NCBI RefSeq assembly: GCF_014698845.1
Contig: NZ_JACJTV010000016.1
Span: 54,978 to 118,977, forward strand
Direction: 5' to 3'
Source of the DNA: Coleofasciculus sp. FACHB-1120
GTDB lineage: Bacteria; Cyanobacteriota; Cyanobacteriia; Cyanobacteriales; FACHB-T130
Length of the DNA: 64,000 bases
Part shown: positions 42,921 to 52,487 of the stretch, piece by piece
Layout of the letters: every line of letters begins with the position of its first letter
Numbering within the stretch: position 1 is the stretch's first letter
Made by a program: the position numbers and the translations under genes
Notes under the pieces: model-generated
Databases searched by the model: none
What the model saw: only the letters and a program-made list of their open reading frames with translations
Told to the model about the DNA's origin: nothing

Positions 42921-44834
42921 TCATTTTCTTTCAATCGTCACCTGCCAAGTTTCCAATGTTGTACCAACCGATTGATCGAGATTTGTCAAGGCATTGAGAT
43001 ACTCAATCGTTGCATCCAGTTCTCGGTTTCTTGCTTCTACTAAATCATTCTGAAAACTCACAACCTGAAAAATTGCCGACCTTCCCAATCTCAGTTTTTC
43101 TTGTTCTATTTCTAGTGTTCTTTCGGCTAATTGCCTTGCTTGTTGGGCAAGTTGCACCTGTCTGAGGCTCAAATTTACATTTCTGACTCTATCTGTTACT
43201 TGAATATCGATACTTTGACGCAGATTTTCTAAAGTATTTTCTGCTTGCTGGAAGTTTACTTGACTTCGTTGATAATCCCGTTCCACAGTGAGATCGCCGA
43301 AGGTACGCGACAAGATTAACCCAGCAGTTAGTTGGGTTGTGTCATTTAGGGAATTGCCGTAAGCTGCATCTAAGTCTAAATTCCAGCGCCGATTATTATC
43401 GGCAATTAATCTTTCAAATTTTGTTCTTTCCAAGCTGAACTGTGCTTGCAAATAATCCGGTCTGTTTTGAAAGGCAACTTGTTTTAGATTATTTAAATCT
43501 AAAGACTTTGATTGCAATACTATTTTTTCTACAGGTTCAATATTAAGAGTTTGCTCGATATCTAGAATATCCAATAAAGCTAATTTGACAGACTCCAGAT
43601 TATTCCGAGCCGCTAACAAACTGACTTCTCTATTTGCAATATCTGTCTGGCTTTGGACAATTTCAACTGGCGCGATTCTGCCAGCTTCAATCAAGACTTG
43701 GTTAAATTCTAAAATTTGTCGGGCACTTTCTAGAGAAATTTGCTCAATATTCAGTCTTTCCTGCGCTCTGAGTAAATTGCGGTAGGCTAAGATAGCGTCA
43801 GTGATAGTATTAATGAGAGTTGATTTTAAACCTTGAATATTTGCTCTTTCATCGAGTCGGGCAATTTCAACGGGAGCTTGATTAACTGCAACACCAGCAC
43901 CTCTGAGGAGAGGTTGAGTTAAACGCAGTTGAAGATTTGAGCCAAATAGATCGTCATTATCAACATTGAAATTATTTATATTTGACGTTTGACCATTTGT
44001 TTCCCAGCCAAAACTCAGCCTGCCTCCTGTAGGAACCCTAACTTCAACAGTTGCGCCAACGCCAACATCGCTATTAGTGCTTGTGCTTCCCCCCGAACCA
44101 AAGCGGTCGAGATTCAATGATAGTTTAGGCGTAAAATCAGGGACGAATGCATCTTCCGCTACTGCCAAGTCTTGCCTTTGGGCGATTCTTTCTAAATAAG
44201 CGTTTTTGATATCTTTGTTGTTTTGCAATACCAAAATTACAACATCAGCTAGGGTTAATTGAATCCTACGTCCAGTTGTTACGGATTCTTGTTGGTTAGG
44301 GCTTTGTCTAGTTTGAGCTAATAAAGCGGCTGGTTTTCTGGCTTCAGATAAAGTATTTAAAATTGACCTAGATGTTGCAATTGGGAGCGAAGATGGGCTG
44401 GGAATAATTTTTGCTGATGGGGAGATAATAGATATTCCCAAATCTTCTTGCACAGGCGGCCTAGTAGCCGTAAGAAAAGATGGGAATTGTCTTGGCTGGG
44501 TGTTAATAATTTGACTAGTTTTGGTTGGGAGAGGGGAAACCGAGAAAGGAGCGATCGCATTCTTTAACCCAGTTTCCGATGCCCTATCCGTCGGCGCAAC
44601 AGGAATCGGGCGTGCGAGTACCGGCGTCTGTGTCTGAGCGATCGCTGTCGGAACATTAGTAGTAGTCGCGCTTACCACCGTTGAATGAAGCTTAAGAACG
44701 ACGGCTAACGTCAACGCCGTGCCCAAAGTTGCACTCGCAAGCAGAACGACTCCCCCAAAAAGAGAGCGGATAGGAGGCAAAAACCTACCGCTAGAAGCTG
44801 GAGGTTGAGAATTTAGGTCGTCGCGCTTGTGCAT
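42921..44834 (-). CDS. TolC-family outer membrane efflux protein
   Basis: A 637-residue protein. The N-terminus holds a single hydrophobic segment (GGVVLLASATLGTALTLAVVL, residues 28-48) that probably acts as a signal anchor, then a Pro/Thr-rich linker to about residue 200. The OEP domain follows as two repeats of coiled-coil helices with beta strands: LTLADVVILVLQNNKDIKNAYLER near 195, LRLTQPLLRGAGVAVN near 308, and RNRELDATIEYLNALTNLDQSVGT at the end. Outer membrane channels of this kind pair with the adaptor and permease encoded just upstream. A heptamer repeat (CCAAAAT) precedes the gene. Third gene of the efflux cluster. Confidence 0.88.
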   Translation of the reverse strand: MHKRDDLNSQPPASSGRFLPPIRSLFGGVVLLASATLGTALTLAVVLKLHSTVVSATTTNVPTAIAQTQTPVLARPIPVAPTDRASETGLKNAIAPFSVSPLPTKTSQIINTQPRQFPSFLTATRPPVQEDLGISIISPSAKIIPSPSSLPIATSRSILNTLSEARKPAALLAQTRQSPNQQESVTTGRRIQLTLADVVILVLQNNKDIKNAYLERIAQRQDLAVAEDAFVPDFTPKLSLNLDRFGSGGSTSTNSDVGVGATVEVRVPTGGRLSFGWETNGQTSNINNFNVDNDDLFGSNLQLRLTQPLLRGAGVAVNQAPVEIARLDERANIQGLKSTLINTITDAILAYRNLLRAQERLNIEQISLESARQILEFNQVLIEAGRIAPVEIVQSQTDIANREVSLLAARNNLESVKLALLDILDIEQTLNIEPVEKIVLQSKSLDLNNLKQVAFQNRPDYLQAQFSLERTKFERLIADNNRRWNLDLDAAYGNSLNDTTQLTAGLILSRTFGDLTVERDYQRSQVNFQQAENTLENLRQSIDIQVTDRVRNVNLSLRQVQLAQQARQLAERTLEIEQEKLRLGRSAIFQVVSFQNDLVEARNRELDATIEYLNALTNLDQSVGTTLETWQVTIERK

Positions 44835-44942
44835 GATTGCGGGTAGCTTTTAGCTGATTGATTTTAGATTTTAGATGGAACAATTGCCGATTTAATCCAA
44901 AATCCAAAATTGAGCTGCTTTACGCAATGCCTATTAGTGAGG

Positions 44943-46106
44943 CTAAGAGTTACGCAATGCTTTCACTGGATCGAGCTGGCTAGCTCTCACCGCAGGCAAA
45001 AACCCCGCGCCGACTCCCACCAACAGTGCAGCTCCTAAGGACAAGGCAGCAGTCTTGCTTTCAAATTCGTAAGGTAACTTAAAAGTTTCGGCGACGACCA
45101 TCGTTAACCCATGCACCGAGATGATAGCGGCAGTTCCCCCCAATAAACTCAGAATTGCCGCTTCCAGAATAAATTGCAGCAAGATGTCCTGCCTTTTTGC
45201 TCCAATTGCCCGCCTCAGCCCAATTTCTGGGGTACGCTCCATTACTGCTGCGATCGTGATATTGGCAATGCCGACGCCACCGATGAGTAGCGAAATGATT
45301 CCTACCGCTGTCAGCCCATTGGATGCCATTTCCAGGGTTTCCTGCTGCGCCAAGATTTGCCGCACGTTGTTCGAGGCATAAACCTCTTTGCCTGGGAAGC
45401 GCTGTTCCATGAGTTGCTTGGCTTTGTCTGCCAAATCCTTTAAGTCTTCTATCTTGTAAGGGCGTATTTGGATAGAGCCAATGTCGCGGCTACCCGTCAG
45501 GGCGTAGTAAAACGACATCGGTATCCATACCTCACCTTCAGGTTCCCGAAAAGATGAGGTAACGGTTGGCACGACCCCGACAACGACATAGGGTCTGGCG
45601 TTGGCATAAATGGTTTCTCCAACAGCATTCTGACCTTTAAAAAGTTTGTCTACTAAAAATTCATCGATTACTGCTACAGGGCGATAGTTTTCAAAATCGG
45701 CAGGGGTGAAGAAGCGCCCTGCTACCAATTGCTTACCCGAAGTCAGCAGAAAGTCTTGAGTAACGGGTGTCATGTCAGGTTCGGCTTCTTCATCCTGAAA
45801 TAAGGTTTGAGGATTCGGATAGAACCCACTAGAGGCACTGATTGCCCGCACGCCCTCTAGCCGCTGTCGCAAGTATTCCATGTCTTCTGACCGGAGTTCC
45901 TCTTGCACGTAGACAAATACCTGAGGGGCGTCTCTCTCAGCGAGTTGCTTGGCAATTACCGCCCGACTGATGCTGCCAACTTGAAGCGTGGCGCTGACTG
46001 CCGCTACACCCATAAAAACGCCCAAAGTGGTGAGGGTAGAACGCACAGGGTTGCTGCGTAGGGAGTTACAGGTGAGGGCGAAGAGGTCGAAGGCGGAAAG
46101 GCTCAT
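44943..46106 (-). CDS. MacB-type ABC transporter permease
   Basis: A 387-residue permease of the MacB/FtsX (DUF214) type. The N-terminal helix (NPVRSTLTTLGVFMGVAAVSATLQVG) is followed by a large periplasmic MacB-PCD domain (about 40-240) and then three C-terminal membrane helices, including GIISLLIGGVGIANITIAAVMERTPEIGLRRAIGAKR, a highly conserved MacB segment. No Walker motifs are present, so it needs a separate ATPase. None is in the neighbouring operon. Exports peptides, antibiotics or envelope material through the adaptor and TolC. Confidence 0.9.
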   Translation of the reverse strand: MSLSAFDLFALTCNSLRSNPVRSTLTTLGVFMGVAAVSATLQVGSISRAVIAKQLAERDAPQVFVYVQEELRSEDMEYLRQRLEGVRAISASSGFYPNPQTLFQDEEAEPDMTPVTQDFLLTSGKQLVAGRFFTPADFENYRPVAVIDEFLVDKLFKGQNAVGETIYANARPYVVVGVVPTVTSSFREPEGEVWIPMSFYYALTGSRDIGSIQIRPYKIEDLKDLADKAKQLMEQRFPGKEVYASNNVRQILAQQETLEMASNGLTAVGIISLLIGGVGIANITIAAVMERTPEIGLRRAIGAKRQDILLQFILEAAILSLLGGTAAIISVHGLTMVVAETFKLPYEFESKTAALSLGAALLVGVGAGFLPAVRASQLDPVKALRNS

Positions 46107-46183
46107 ATCAATTAAAAATTAAAAATAACTTCTCATGTTTCTTTTTTCTGTTTCCCAGGCTGAGCAACAGAGCAAGGATATTG

Positions 46184-46211
46184 ATTACCAATTACCCATT
46201 ACCCATTACCT
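46184..46211. repeat. Heptamer tandem repeat (ATTACCC type)
   Basis: Four consecutive heptamers, ATTACCA, ATTACCC, ATTACCC, ATTACCT, abut the adaptor gene's stop codon. This is a cyanobacterial short tandemly repeated repeat. A related GGGTAATGGG tract occurs after folB near 20162-20190. Confidence 0.7.
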
Positions 46212-47742
46212 ATGACTTTTTATTTTTCATTTTTAATTTGTCTTGGACAACGACGGGCGTTCCTGGCTCTAGGGAAACATCTGGCGGGGGTAACACCACC
46301 GCGTCTCCTGCTTGCAAGCCCGCAGTCACCTCCACGGTTGTTAATCCCTCTAGCCCCAAAGATACCTCTCGTTTTTGCGCCTTGGATGAAGAGTCTCTCA
46401 CCCAAACAAAGGGTTTAGGCGCAGAACGCTGTATGGCTTCCGTATTCAAAACCACGACGTTCTGGCGCTGCTGCAAAATGATTTCGACGCTGACTTGGCT
46501 GCTAGGAATTAATCTGCGGGTGGGTTGGTCAAGCTTGACGGTTGCAGGTACTGTGGCTTGCCCAGATTGGCTTTCCTGTTCGCTACTGCCAGAAGTGCTA
46601 GCGATCGCTTGGGGATACAAGCTTTGCACTCGTCCGGTGAATTTCTTCGCATCGGGACCAATCACACTAATGCGGACACGTTGATTGCTTTTCACTTTGG
46701 CGGCATTCAGCGTGGAAAGATTGAGTTTCACCAACTCTTGTGTCGGATCGCCCAAAGTCAACAGGTCATTCCCGATATTGACTCCATTCCCATTCTTGAC
46801 CATGATGTTGAGAACTTTTCCTTGAATGGGCGCAGTGACGATGTTGTTTTGGAGTTGCTGCTGAAGATTTTTGATTTCCAGCACCTTCATCTGGATGTCC
46901 CGACTGGTGGTAGCGACTTCTAATTGTGCCTGTCGCAGTTCAGTTTGTGCAGTCGCCACTTTGTCTAAGATTTCTTGCTGGTCCGTTTGACGCTGCTGCT
47001 GAAGGTTCTGGAGTTCCAGGCTACTCGTACTCGCTTCTAACTGAGCGTCCCGGAGAGCAGATTGGGCGTTGCGGACGTTTTCTTGTTGGTCTTGGAGTTC
47101 TTTACCTGGAATAAAGCCCTTTTCAGCTAGCGCTTGCAGCTGTTTGAGTTCCTGTTGGGCAGCAATTAGCTTTTCCTGAGCTTCCGCAATCTTCTGCTGA
47201 TTGCGTTTGATACTGAGTTCCTGTTTCCGAATCGCCGCCTGCTGATTGGCACGATTTTGGAGTTCTCGTCGGGCAGTTGTTAGCCTTTCCTGAGCTTCTA
47301 AAACTTTCTGGCGACTGCGTGCTAAGGTGAGTTCCTGTTTCGTAATCTCCAACTGCTGGGCATCGAGGCTCGTTTCTTGCTTGGTGTCGCGCAGAACGAT
47401 CAGTTTTTGACCAGCTTGAACGCGATCGCCAAGTTGCACTAACACCCGTTCCACAGCGCTTTCTGCGGGAGATTTCAGGGTTTGCTGACCGCCCAATTCA
47501 ACCACGCCACTTTCATTGATCGTGTTCTCAACGGTGCCTCGCTCTACTTTTACCAAACGCACCGCCACTGGGTCGCCGGAGCGATTTAGCAGCAACCCAT
47601 AAACTAGCCAGCCCCCAACGCTTGCTACTGCTAGACCGGCTGACCAAGCTAACCATTTGACTCCAGCCTTGAATTCCGGTTTCCCCAGTTTTTCAATTCC
47701 CAACACTTTGCCCGTCCAGTTTGCAGTAGTAAGCTGAATCAC
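46210..47742 (-). CDS. HlyD/MacA-type periplasmic adaptor
   Basis: A 510-residue membrane fusion protein. One membrane span (GVKWLAWSAGLAVASVGGWLVYGLLL, near residues 27-52) is followed by a barrel-sandwich half-motif (VVELGGQQTLKSPAESAVERVLVQLGDRVQAGQ). Next is a long coiled-coil of three heptad blocks (residues 125-290, many QxxL repeats such as QQELKQLQALAEKGF), the second biotinyl-lipoyl half (VTAPIQGKVLNIMVKNGNG) and a beta-barrel. It bridges the inner membrane permease to TolC. It is the first gene of an adaptor-permease-TolC cluster, with gaps of about 100 bases between genes. Heptamer repeats touch its stop codon. Confidence 0.9.
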   Translation of the reverse strand: MIQLTTANWTGKVLGIEKLGKPEFKAGVKWLAWSAGLAVASVGGWLVYGLLLNRSGDPVAVRLVKVERGTVENTINESGVVELGGQQTLKSPAESAVERVLVQLGDRVQAGQKLIVLRDTKQETSLDAQQLEITKQELTLARSRQKVLEAQERLTTARRELQNRANQQAAIRKQELSIKRNQQKIAEAQEKLIAAQQELKQLQALAEKGFIPGKELQDQQENVRNAQSALRDAQLEASTSSLELQNLQQQRQTDQQEILDKVATAQTELRQAQLEVATTSRDIQMKVLEIKNLQQQLQNNIVTAPIQGKVLNIMVKNGNGVNIGNDLLTLGDPTQELVKLNLSTLNAAKVKSNQRVRISVIGPDAKKFTGRVQSLYPQAIASTSGSSEQESQSGQATVPATVKLDQPTRRLIPSSQVSVEIILQQRQNVVVLNTEAIQRSAPKPFVWVRDSSSKAQKREVSLGLEGLTTVEVTAGLQAGDAVVLPPPDVSLEPGTPVVVQDKLKMKNKKS

Positions 47743-47772
47743 CCTGCTACTGATAATAGTTCACCGTTCAGT

Positions 47773-50472
47773 CTATTTTTGAGCAGGTTTGGAAGCTTGA
47801 TTTTGTCCGCCGTATTCGCCGCATTGCTGAATGAGTTTAGCGACTACACCTGTCCAGCCAGTTTGATGACTAGCGCCCAGTCCTGCGCCATTATCGCCAT
47901 GAAAATATTCGTAGAACAGAATTAAATCGCGCCAATGGGGATTATTTTGAAAGGTTTCCGAGTCGCCATAAACCGGACGTTTACCTGATTCATCCTGAAG
48001 GAAAATTCGGGTTAGCCTTTGCGACAATTCTGTGGCGACTTCCCAGAGATTCATCATTTGCCCAGAACCTGTGGGACACTCGACTTGGAAATCATCACCC
48101 AAGTAGTAATGAAATTTTTGGAGAGATTCAATAATTAAATAATTAATTGGAAACCAAATAGGACCGCGCCAGTTGGAATTCCCTCCAAATAAGCCGCTAC
48201 TGGATTCTGCGGGTTCGTAATCTACTCGATATTGCTCGCCATTTACCCCAAAAATGTAGGGATTTTTCGCATGAAATTTTGAAACAGAGCGAATCCCATA
48301 GGGGCTTAAGAATTCGTTTTCATCGAGCATTTTTTCTAAGATGCGGCGGAGTTTATCTCGATAAGCGATCGCGAGTAATCTTCTAGCACCAACCCCTGGC
48401 GTTTCCATACACGCAACATTTTGTTTCAGGTTAGGGCGATTTTGAATAAACCATTGCATTCGTTGTTGAAAACCTGGAAGCTTCTCTAAAGTTTCTGGTT
48501 CGATTGTGGCAACTGCTAATAGAGGAATCAGCCCAACCATTGACCGCACTTTTAGTGGCAAATAGCTACCATCAGGTAAATGCAACATATCATAGTAAAA
48601 ACCATCCGCTTCATCCCACAGAGATGTCTCTGCATCGCCCATACAGTTCATTGCATCAGCGATATAAAGGAAGTGTTCAAAAAATTTGCTGGCGATATCT
48701 TCGTAAGCGGAGTTTTCTGGTGCCAACTCTAGCGCGATCGCTAGCATATTTAGACAGTACATTCCCATCCAACTTGTACCATCAGACTGTTCTAAATTCC
48801 CTCCGGTAGGCAGATCCACATTTCTGTCAAAGACACCAATGTTATCCATGCCTAAAAAACCGCCTTGAAATACATTTTTTCCCCCAATATCTTTGCGGTT
48901 CACCCACCAGGTAAAATTAAGCAACAACTTTTGAAATACGCGCTCTAAAAACTTCTTATCAGCGCAACCATACATTTTTTGTTCAATCTTGTAAATGCGG
49001 AATGTTGCCCAAGCATGAACCGGCGGATTCCCATCGCTGAAATCCCATTCATAGGCTGGTAATTGACCGTTGGGATGCATATACCATTCCCGCGTCAATC
49101 TATCGAGTTGCCGCTTTGCAAAATCTGGATCGATTGTTGCCAAGGGGATGACATGAAAGGCTAAATCCCAGGCAGCAAACCAAGGATATTCCCATTTATC
49201 TGGCATGGAAATAATATCATCATTGAAAAGATGAATCCACTCAGAATTCCTAATATTTCGGCGCGACTTTGGTGCTGGATGAATCGCATCGCCTTTTAAC
49301 CATTCTTCTACAACGTAGTGATAAAATTGCTTATTCCACAACATTCCCGCAAAAGCTTGTCGCTGGATATTTCGCTTCTCTTCTGTTAGAGAACACGGAG
49401 AAGTAACTTGTTCGTAAAATTCATCAGCTTCGCGTTTTCGGTTTTGAAAAGTTGTGTCAAAATCGACGCCAAAGGGTTCGGCAAAGCCGGGAGAGTCGCT
49501 TAGTCGTAGTCGAACAACTTTAGTTTCGCCTGCACCAATTTTTAAGATATAATCAGCAGCAAATTTAGTCCCTATTTGGTTTGGATTTACAGCATCTTCT
49601 TGACCGGATACAAGATAATTATTAATCCCATCTTTTACGTAGGGCGAGGGATTATTTACCCCAAATAATCTTTCCTGATTTGTTTCATTTTCTGTAAACA
49701 ACAGTAAGGGCGGTGTTTCCGCCCCCTGATTCCCCTCACAATAAAGCCAGCGTTCGCCTAGGCTTGCTTCAGTCGCTTCTAAAATACTTAGATGATTGTC
49801 ACTTTTAAGTCTTTTGATTCTAGGCTTCTCTTCAGAATGATTCCAAGACCATGTATTGCGAAACCAGAGGGTTGGTAGAAGATGCAGGGTTTTCTCTTCC
49901 GTTCCCCGATTGACCGCACTGATTTGAATTAAAATATCCTCCGGTGAATTCTTGGCATACTCGACAAAAATATCGAAGTAGGCGTCAGAATCAAACACTC
50001 CAGTATCGAGTAGCTCAAATTCTCGGTCTTGATAACGTCTACACTTATTTTCTTCAACGAGTTGGGAATACGGAAAGGCTTTGTGAGGATATTTATAGAG
50101 ACATTTCATGTAAGAATGAGTGGGGGTATTGTCAAGATAAAAGTAATATTCCTTGACATCTTCCCCATGATTTCCTTCCTTTCCCGTTAAACCGAAAAAC
50201 CTTTCTTTAAGGATCGGATCTTCCTCATTCCAAAGCGCGATCGCAAAACAAAGTCGCTGATGGTTATCCGAAATTCCGGCAATCCCATCTTCTCCCCAGC
50301 GATAAGCGCGAGAACGAGCCTGATCGTGGGTAAAATAGTCCCAAGCTGAGCCATCAGGACTATAATCTTCTCTCACCGTTCCCCATTGGCGATCGCTCAA
50401 ATAAGGCCCCCATCGCCGCCAATAAGCTTTGCGCTCCCGGTCTTCTTTTAATCTAGTTTCTTCTGGAGTCAT
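47773..50472 (-). CDS. MGH1/GH63-type glycoside hydrolase
   Basis: An 899-residue alpha-glycosidase-like protein. The N-terminal beta-sandwich region starts [20 protein letters not shown] and contains [27 protein letters not shown]. The C-terminal (alpha/alpha)6 barrel has the repeated aromatic/acidic helix motifs of family GH63: [64 protein letters not shown] and [18 protein letters not shown]. The substrate may be an alpha-linked glucan or glucosylated small solute (for example glucosylglycerate), not determined here. No signal peptide, so probably cytosolic. It lies between the efflux operon and a sugar acetyltransferase on the same strand, a context consistent with carbohydrate metabolism but not proof of a pathway. 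Confidence 0.85.
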   Translation of the reverse strand: MTPEETRLKEDRERKAYWRRWGPYLSDRQWGTVREDYSPDGSAWDYFTHDQARSRAYRWGEDGIAGISDNHQRLCFAIALWNEEDPILKERFFGLTGKEGNHGEDVKEYYFYLDNTPTHSYMKCLYKYPHKAFPYSQLVEENKCRRYQDREFELLDTGVFDSDAYFDIFVEYAKNSPEDILIQISAVNRGTEEKTLHLLPTLWFRNTWSWNHSEEKPRIKRLKSDNHLSILEATEASLGERWLYCEGNQGAETPPLLLFTENETNQERLFGVNNPSPYVKDGINNYLVSGQEDAVNPNQIGTKFAADYILKIGAGETKVVRLRLSDSPGFAEPFGVDFDTTFQNRKREADEFYEQVTSPCSLTEEKRNIQRQAFAGMLWNKQFYHYVVEEWLKGDAIHPAPKSRRNIRNSEWIHLFNDDIISMPDKWEYPWFAAWDLAFHVIPLATIDPDFAKRQLDRLTREWYMHPNGQLPAYEWDFSDGNPPVHAWATFRIYKIEQKMYGCADKKFLERVFQKLLLNFTWWVNRKDIGGKNVFQGGFLGMDNIGVFDRNVDLPTGGNLEQSDGTSWMGMYCLNMLAIALELAPENSAYEDIASKFFEHFLYIADAMNCMGDAETSLWDEADGFYYDMLHLPDGSYLPLKVRSMVGLIPLLAVATIEPETLEKLPGFQQRMQWFIQNRPNLKQNVACMETPGVGARRLLAIAYRDKLRRILEKMLDENEFLSPYGIRSVSKFHAKNPYIFGVNGEQYRVDYEPAESSSGLFGGNSNWRGPIWFPINYLIIESLQKFHYYLGDDFQVECPTGSGQMMNLWEVATELSQRLTRIFLQDESGKRPVYGDSETFQNNPHWRDLILFYEYFHGDNGAGLGASHQTGWTGVVAKLIQQCGEYGGQNQASKPAQK

Positions 50473-50528
50473 CTCACTGTTAAATTATTAAAAATTCTTT
50501 AATCAATTCTAATTAAACTTAGCAAAAC

Positions 50529-51089
50529 TTAAGTTGCTGGTCGAATGATGCGACAGGGATTTCCAGCAGCCACGACATTTTCAGGAATATCTTTGACAAC
50601 AACACTGCCAGCTCCAATTGTCGTGTTGTCGCCAATTGTCACCCTTGGACAAATGATAGTGCCGCCTCCAATCCAGACATTATTGCCAATCTTAATCGGT
50701 GCAGCGAGTTCCAGCCCCGTTTGACGGATTTGAGGATCGGTCGGATGATAAGCCGTATAAATTTGCACGTAGGGACCAAACAAAACATTGTCACCGATAT
50801 GAACGGTATTACAGTCTAGAATTACGCATCCATAATTCATGTACAACCCGTTGCCAGCGTAAATATTGCTGCCGTAGTCACAGTGAAATGGAGGTACAAT
50901 TTGAACCGTTGAGCCTACCTGAGCGAACAAATCATTGAGAATTTGCGATCGCAACTCTAGCTCTTCCTCAGTCGTCGCGTTGTACATTCTTAATAGACGA
51001 GACGCCCGTTTGCTTCCAGCAGCGAGTTCTGGGTCAGACGCTAGATACAACTCGCCTGCCAGCATGTTCTGTTTTTCCGTTTTTCCCAC
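50529..51089 (-). CDS. maa: Maltose/galactoside O-acetyltransferase-like enzyme
   Basis: A 186-residue left-handed beta-helix acetyltransferase. The start is a GTG with AGGAAG 7 bases upstream. N-terminal Mac domain: MLAGELYLASDPELAAGSKRA. Then hexapeptide repeats, with FHCDYGSNIYAGNGLYMNYGC (catalytic-site His in the family), TAYHPTDPQIRQTGLELAAPI near residue 112, and NVWIGGGTIICPRVTIGDNTTIGAGSVV at the end. It acetylates sugars using acetyl-CoA, in the cytosol. Exact sugar unknown. Downstream of the glycosidase on the same strand, with 56 bases between. Confidence 0.9.
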   Translation of the reverse strand: MGKTEKQNMLAGELYLASDPELAAGSKRASRLLRMYNATTEEELELRSQILNDLFAQVGSTVQIVPPFHCDYGSNIYAGNGLYMNYGCVILDCNTVHIGDNVLFGPYVQIYTAYHPTDPQIRQTGLELAAPIKIGNNVWIGGGTIICPRVTIGDNTTIGAGSVVVKDIPENVVAAGNPCRIIRPAT

Positions 51090-51217
51090 GGCGTTGCTTC
51101 CTGTACACTCTCTACAAGTATGCGTTGAAAGTCTTCAGGCGTAATGAGAAAGCAATGAGAAATAGCCGTTTTCTTATCTAAAACTTCCCTTGTTTACTGG
51201 CATCTGGTTAAACATAA

Positions 51218-51245
51218 TAAAAAGGGAGACTCCGCCTCCCCCTTT
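51218..51245 (-). terminator. Terminator of the response-regulator gene
   Basis: On the minus strand AAAGGGGGAG pairs with CTCCCTTT (with a small bulge) and is followed by TTATTATG-like T-rich sequence. It lies about 32 bases past the receiver gene stop codon. Confidence 0.7.
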
Positions 51246-51277
51246 AGTATGAAATTCAAGGATACATTCCCAAGACA

Positions 51278-51643
51278 TTATTTTCTCAGATGAGTAGCGA
51301 TCGCTTCTAGAAGTGAGGCAGTTGTAAACGGTTTAGCAAGATAACCGTTTGCACCTAAGAGTTGCTCTTGGTGAAAGAAGTTTTCAGAAGTATCAGCCGT
51401 GAGAAAAACGAAGGGAATTGGAGCTGTAACCGGATCGGAACGAAGTGCCCTGAGAACTTCGTATCCATCAAGTTCTGGCATTCTCACATCACATAAAATC
51501 AAATCGGGACGCAATTCTTTTGCCAATTGCACTCCGATACTGCCATTCTCAGCACCAATGGGAATGAATTCCCCTTCACTCAGGATATCTAGGATGCTCT
51601 CACGGATGACCTCTTCATCTTCAATCACCAACACTTTTGTCAT
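51278..51643 (-). CDS. Single-domain response regulator
   Basis: A 121-residue stand-alone receiver (CheY-type). Start supported by TAGGA upstream. Acidic pocket VIEDEEVI near residue 6, phosphoacceptor Asp in LILCDVRMPELDGYE (residue about 53), Thr in FVFLTADTSE (about 82), and Lys in YLAKPFTT (about 103) are intact, so it should be phosphorylatable. No output domain, so it acts by protein contact or as a phosphate sink. Its kinase is not adjacent. Own terminator follows. Confidence 0.92.
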   Translation of the reverse strand: MTKVLVIEDEEVIRESILDILSEGEFIPIGAENGSIGVQLAKELRPDLILCDVRMPELDGYEVLRALRSDPVTAPIPFVFLTADTSENFFHQEQLLGANGYLAKPFTTASLLEAIATHLRK

Positions 51644-51753
51644 CAGTTCCTATGTAGCCATTCAATGACGGTATGACAACAAAAATAGTGTTCAGCAATT
51701 CCATTGCTCAACCCGCTTGTATCAGTTTTATTTGAAATGCTACTCTCAAAAAA

Positions 51754-52017
51754 TTATCTTGTTTCTGAGGGTCGCTCTACACCAATCGAGAGCGCCTTCT
51801 TGCTCCGCTTTAACTGCTTCCAGAGACCCTTTACTTGTTCGTATGCTTGTTCGGGAGCAAGCTTACCTCCCGTCTCTAGAGCCGAAATGTAGCCAATTTT
51901 GTGAGCAAACTCTTGCAAATTGGCATTAAAAGCGAGATGTTCGGGTGAAAATGAGCCGTAGTAGCGACTTTGAGGGGAAAGAAAGCTGTTTTTGCTCACT
52001 TGGTCAGGATTGGTCAT
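51754..52017 (-). CDS. Small conserved cyanobacterial protein (SRYYG type)
   Basis: An 87-residue soluble protein. The pattern SRYYGSFSPEHLAFNANLQEFAHKIGYISALETGGKLAPEQAYEQVKGLWKQLKRSKK matches a small protein I recognise from many cyanobacterial genomes, sometimes mislabelled as an isopropylmalate synthase-related protein. Function unknown. Monocistronic. Confidence 0.75.
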   Translation of the reverse strand: MTNPDQVSKNSFLSPQSRYYGSFSPEHLAFNANLQEFAHKIGYISALETGGKLAPEQAYEQVKGLWKQLKRSKKALSIGVERPSETR

Positions 52018-52487
52018 GGCTATTTTTTTATGACATTGAGTCTTTATTTCAAAATCTCTTGTTAATGTTACCTTAACCCAAAGTTAACCTCGTTTGATTA
52101 CTCCCTAGGGAATATTCACAAATAGCAACTTTCCGGGAAACCCAAACAGCGGGGATGATGTTCTGGCTTGGCTTTGTCGATGTACAGTTTACCCACCAGG
52201 AGTTTAAACCCCTTGCTAACAGAATCAAGTCTTCTGAAGCAGACTGAGTAAGGATTTCAGCCCACTTGAATGGACCTCAGCCATGAGCCTTGAACTTGAG
52301 TTCAAGACGGACTGCGGGCTGGCTGAGAATGATGCGGTTACTTTCCCTTTTCGCCACGCCCTGTTGCAGGATCTCCTAAAACGGCTCAGGGAACTGTATT
52401 GCTTGTAACAGCATCAGGGAAAGAATCTCACAATGCTGAGGTGACGAAGCCAGAGCGATCGCCTGAATCAACTGCTAACATCAGGAA
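52018..52487. other. Long gene-free block with local structure
   Basis: About 470 bases with no convincing frame. At 52275-52324 a nested stem can be drawn: CTCAGCC, then TTGAAC-TTGA-GTTCAA as an inner hairpin, closing with GGCTGAG. A further short hairpin, CCTGTTGCAGG, lies around 52362, and complementary GTAACAG/CTGTATT-like words follow. It sits just upstream of the C26 hydrolase gene and could hold a non-coding RNA or leader. Not matched by eye to 6S RNA, RNase P, SRP RNA, tmRNA or the glutamine riboswitch. Confidence 0.4.

Noticed and set aside
46181..46684. 167-codon plus-strand frame
   Set aside because: It lies inside the adaptor gene on the opposite strand and begins in a heptamer repeat; no domain is recognisable.
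52100..52487. 6S RNA, tmRNA, RNase P or SRP RNA
   Set aside because: None of the conserved starts, ends or core motifs of these RNAs was found in the structured block.
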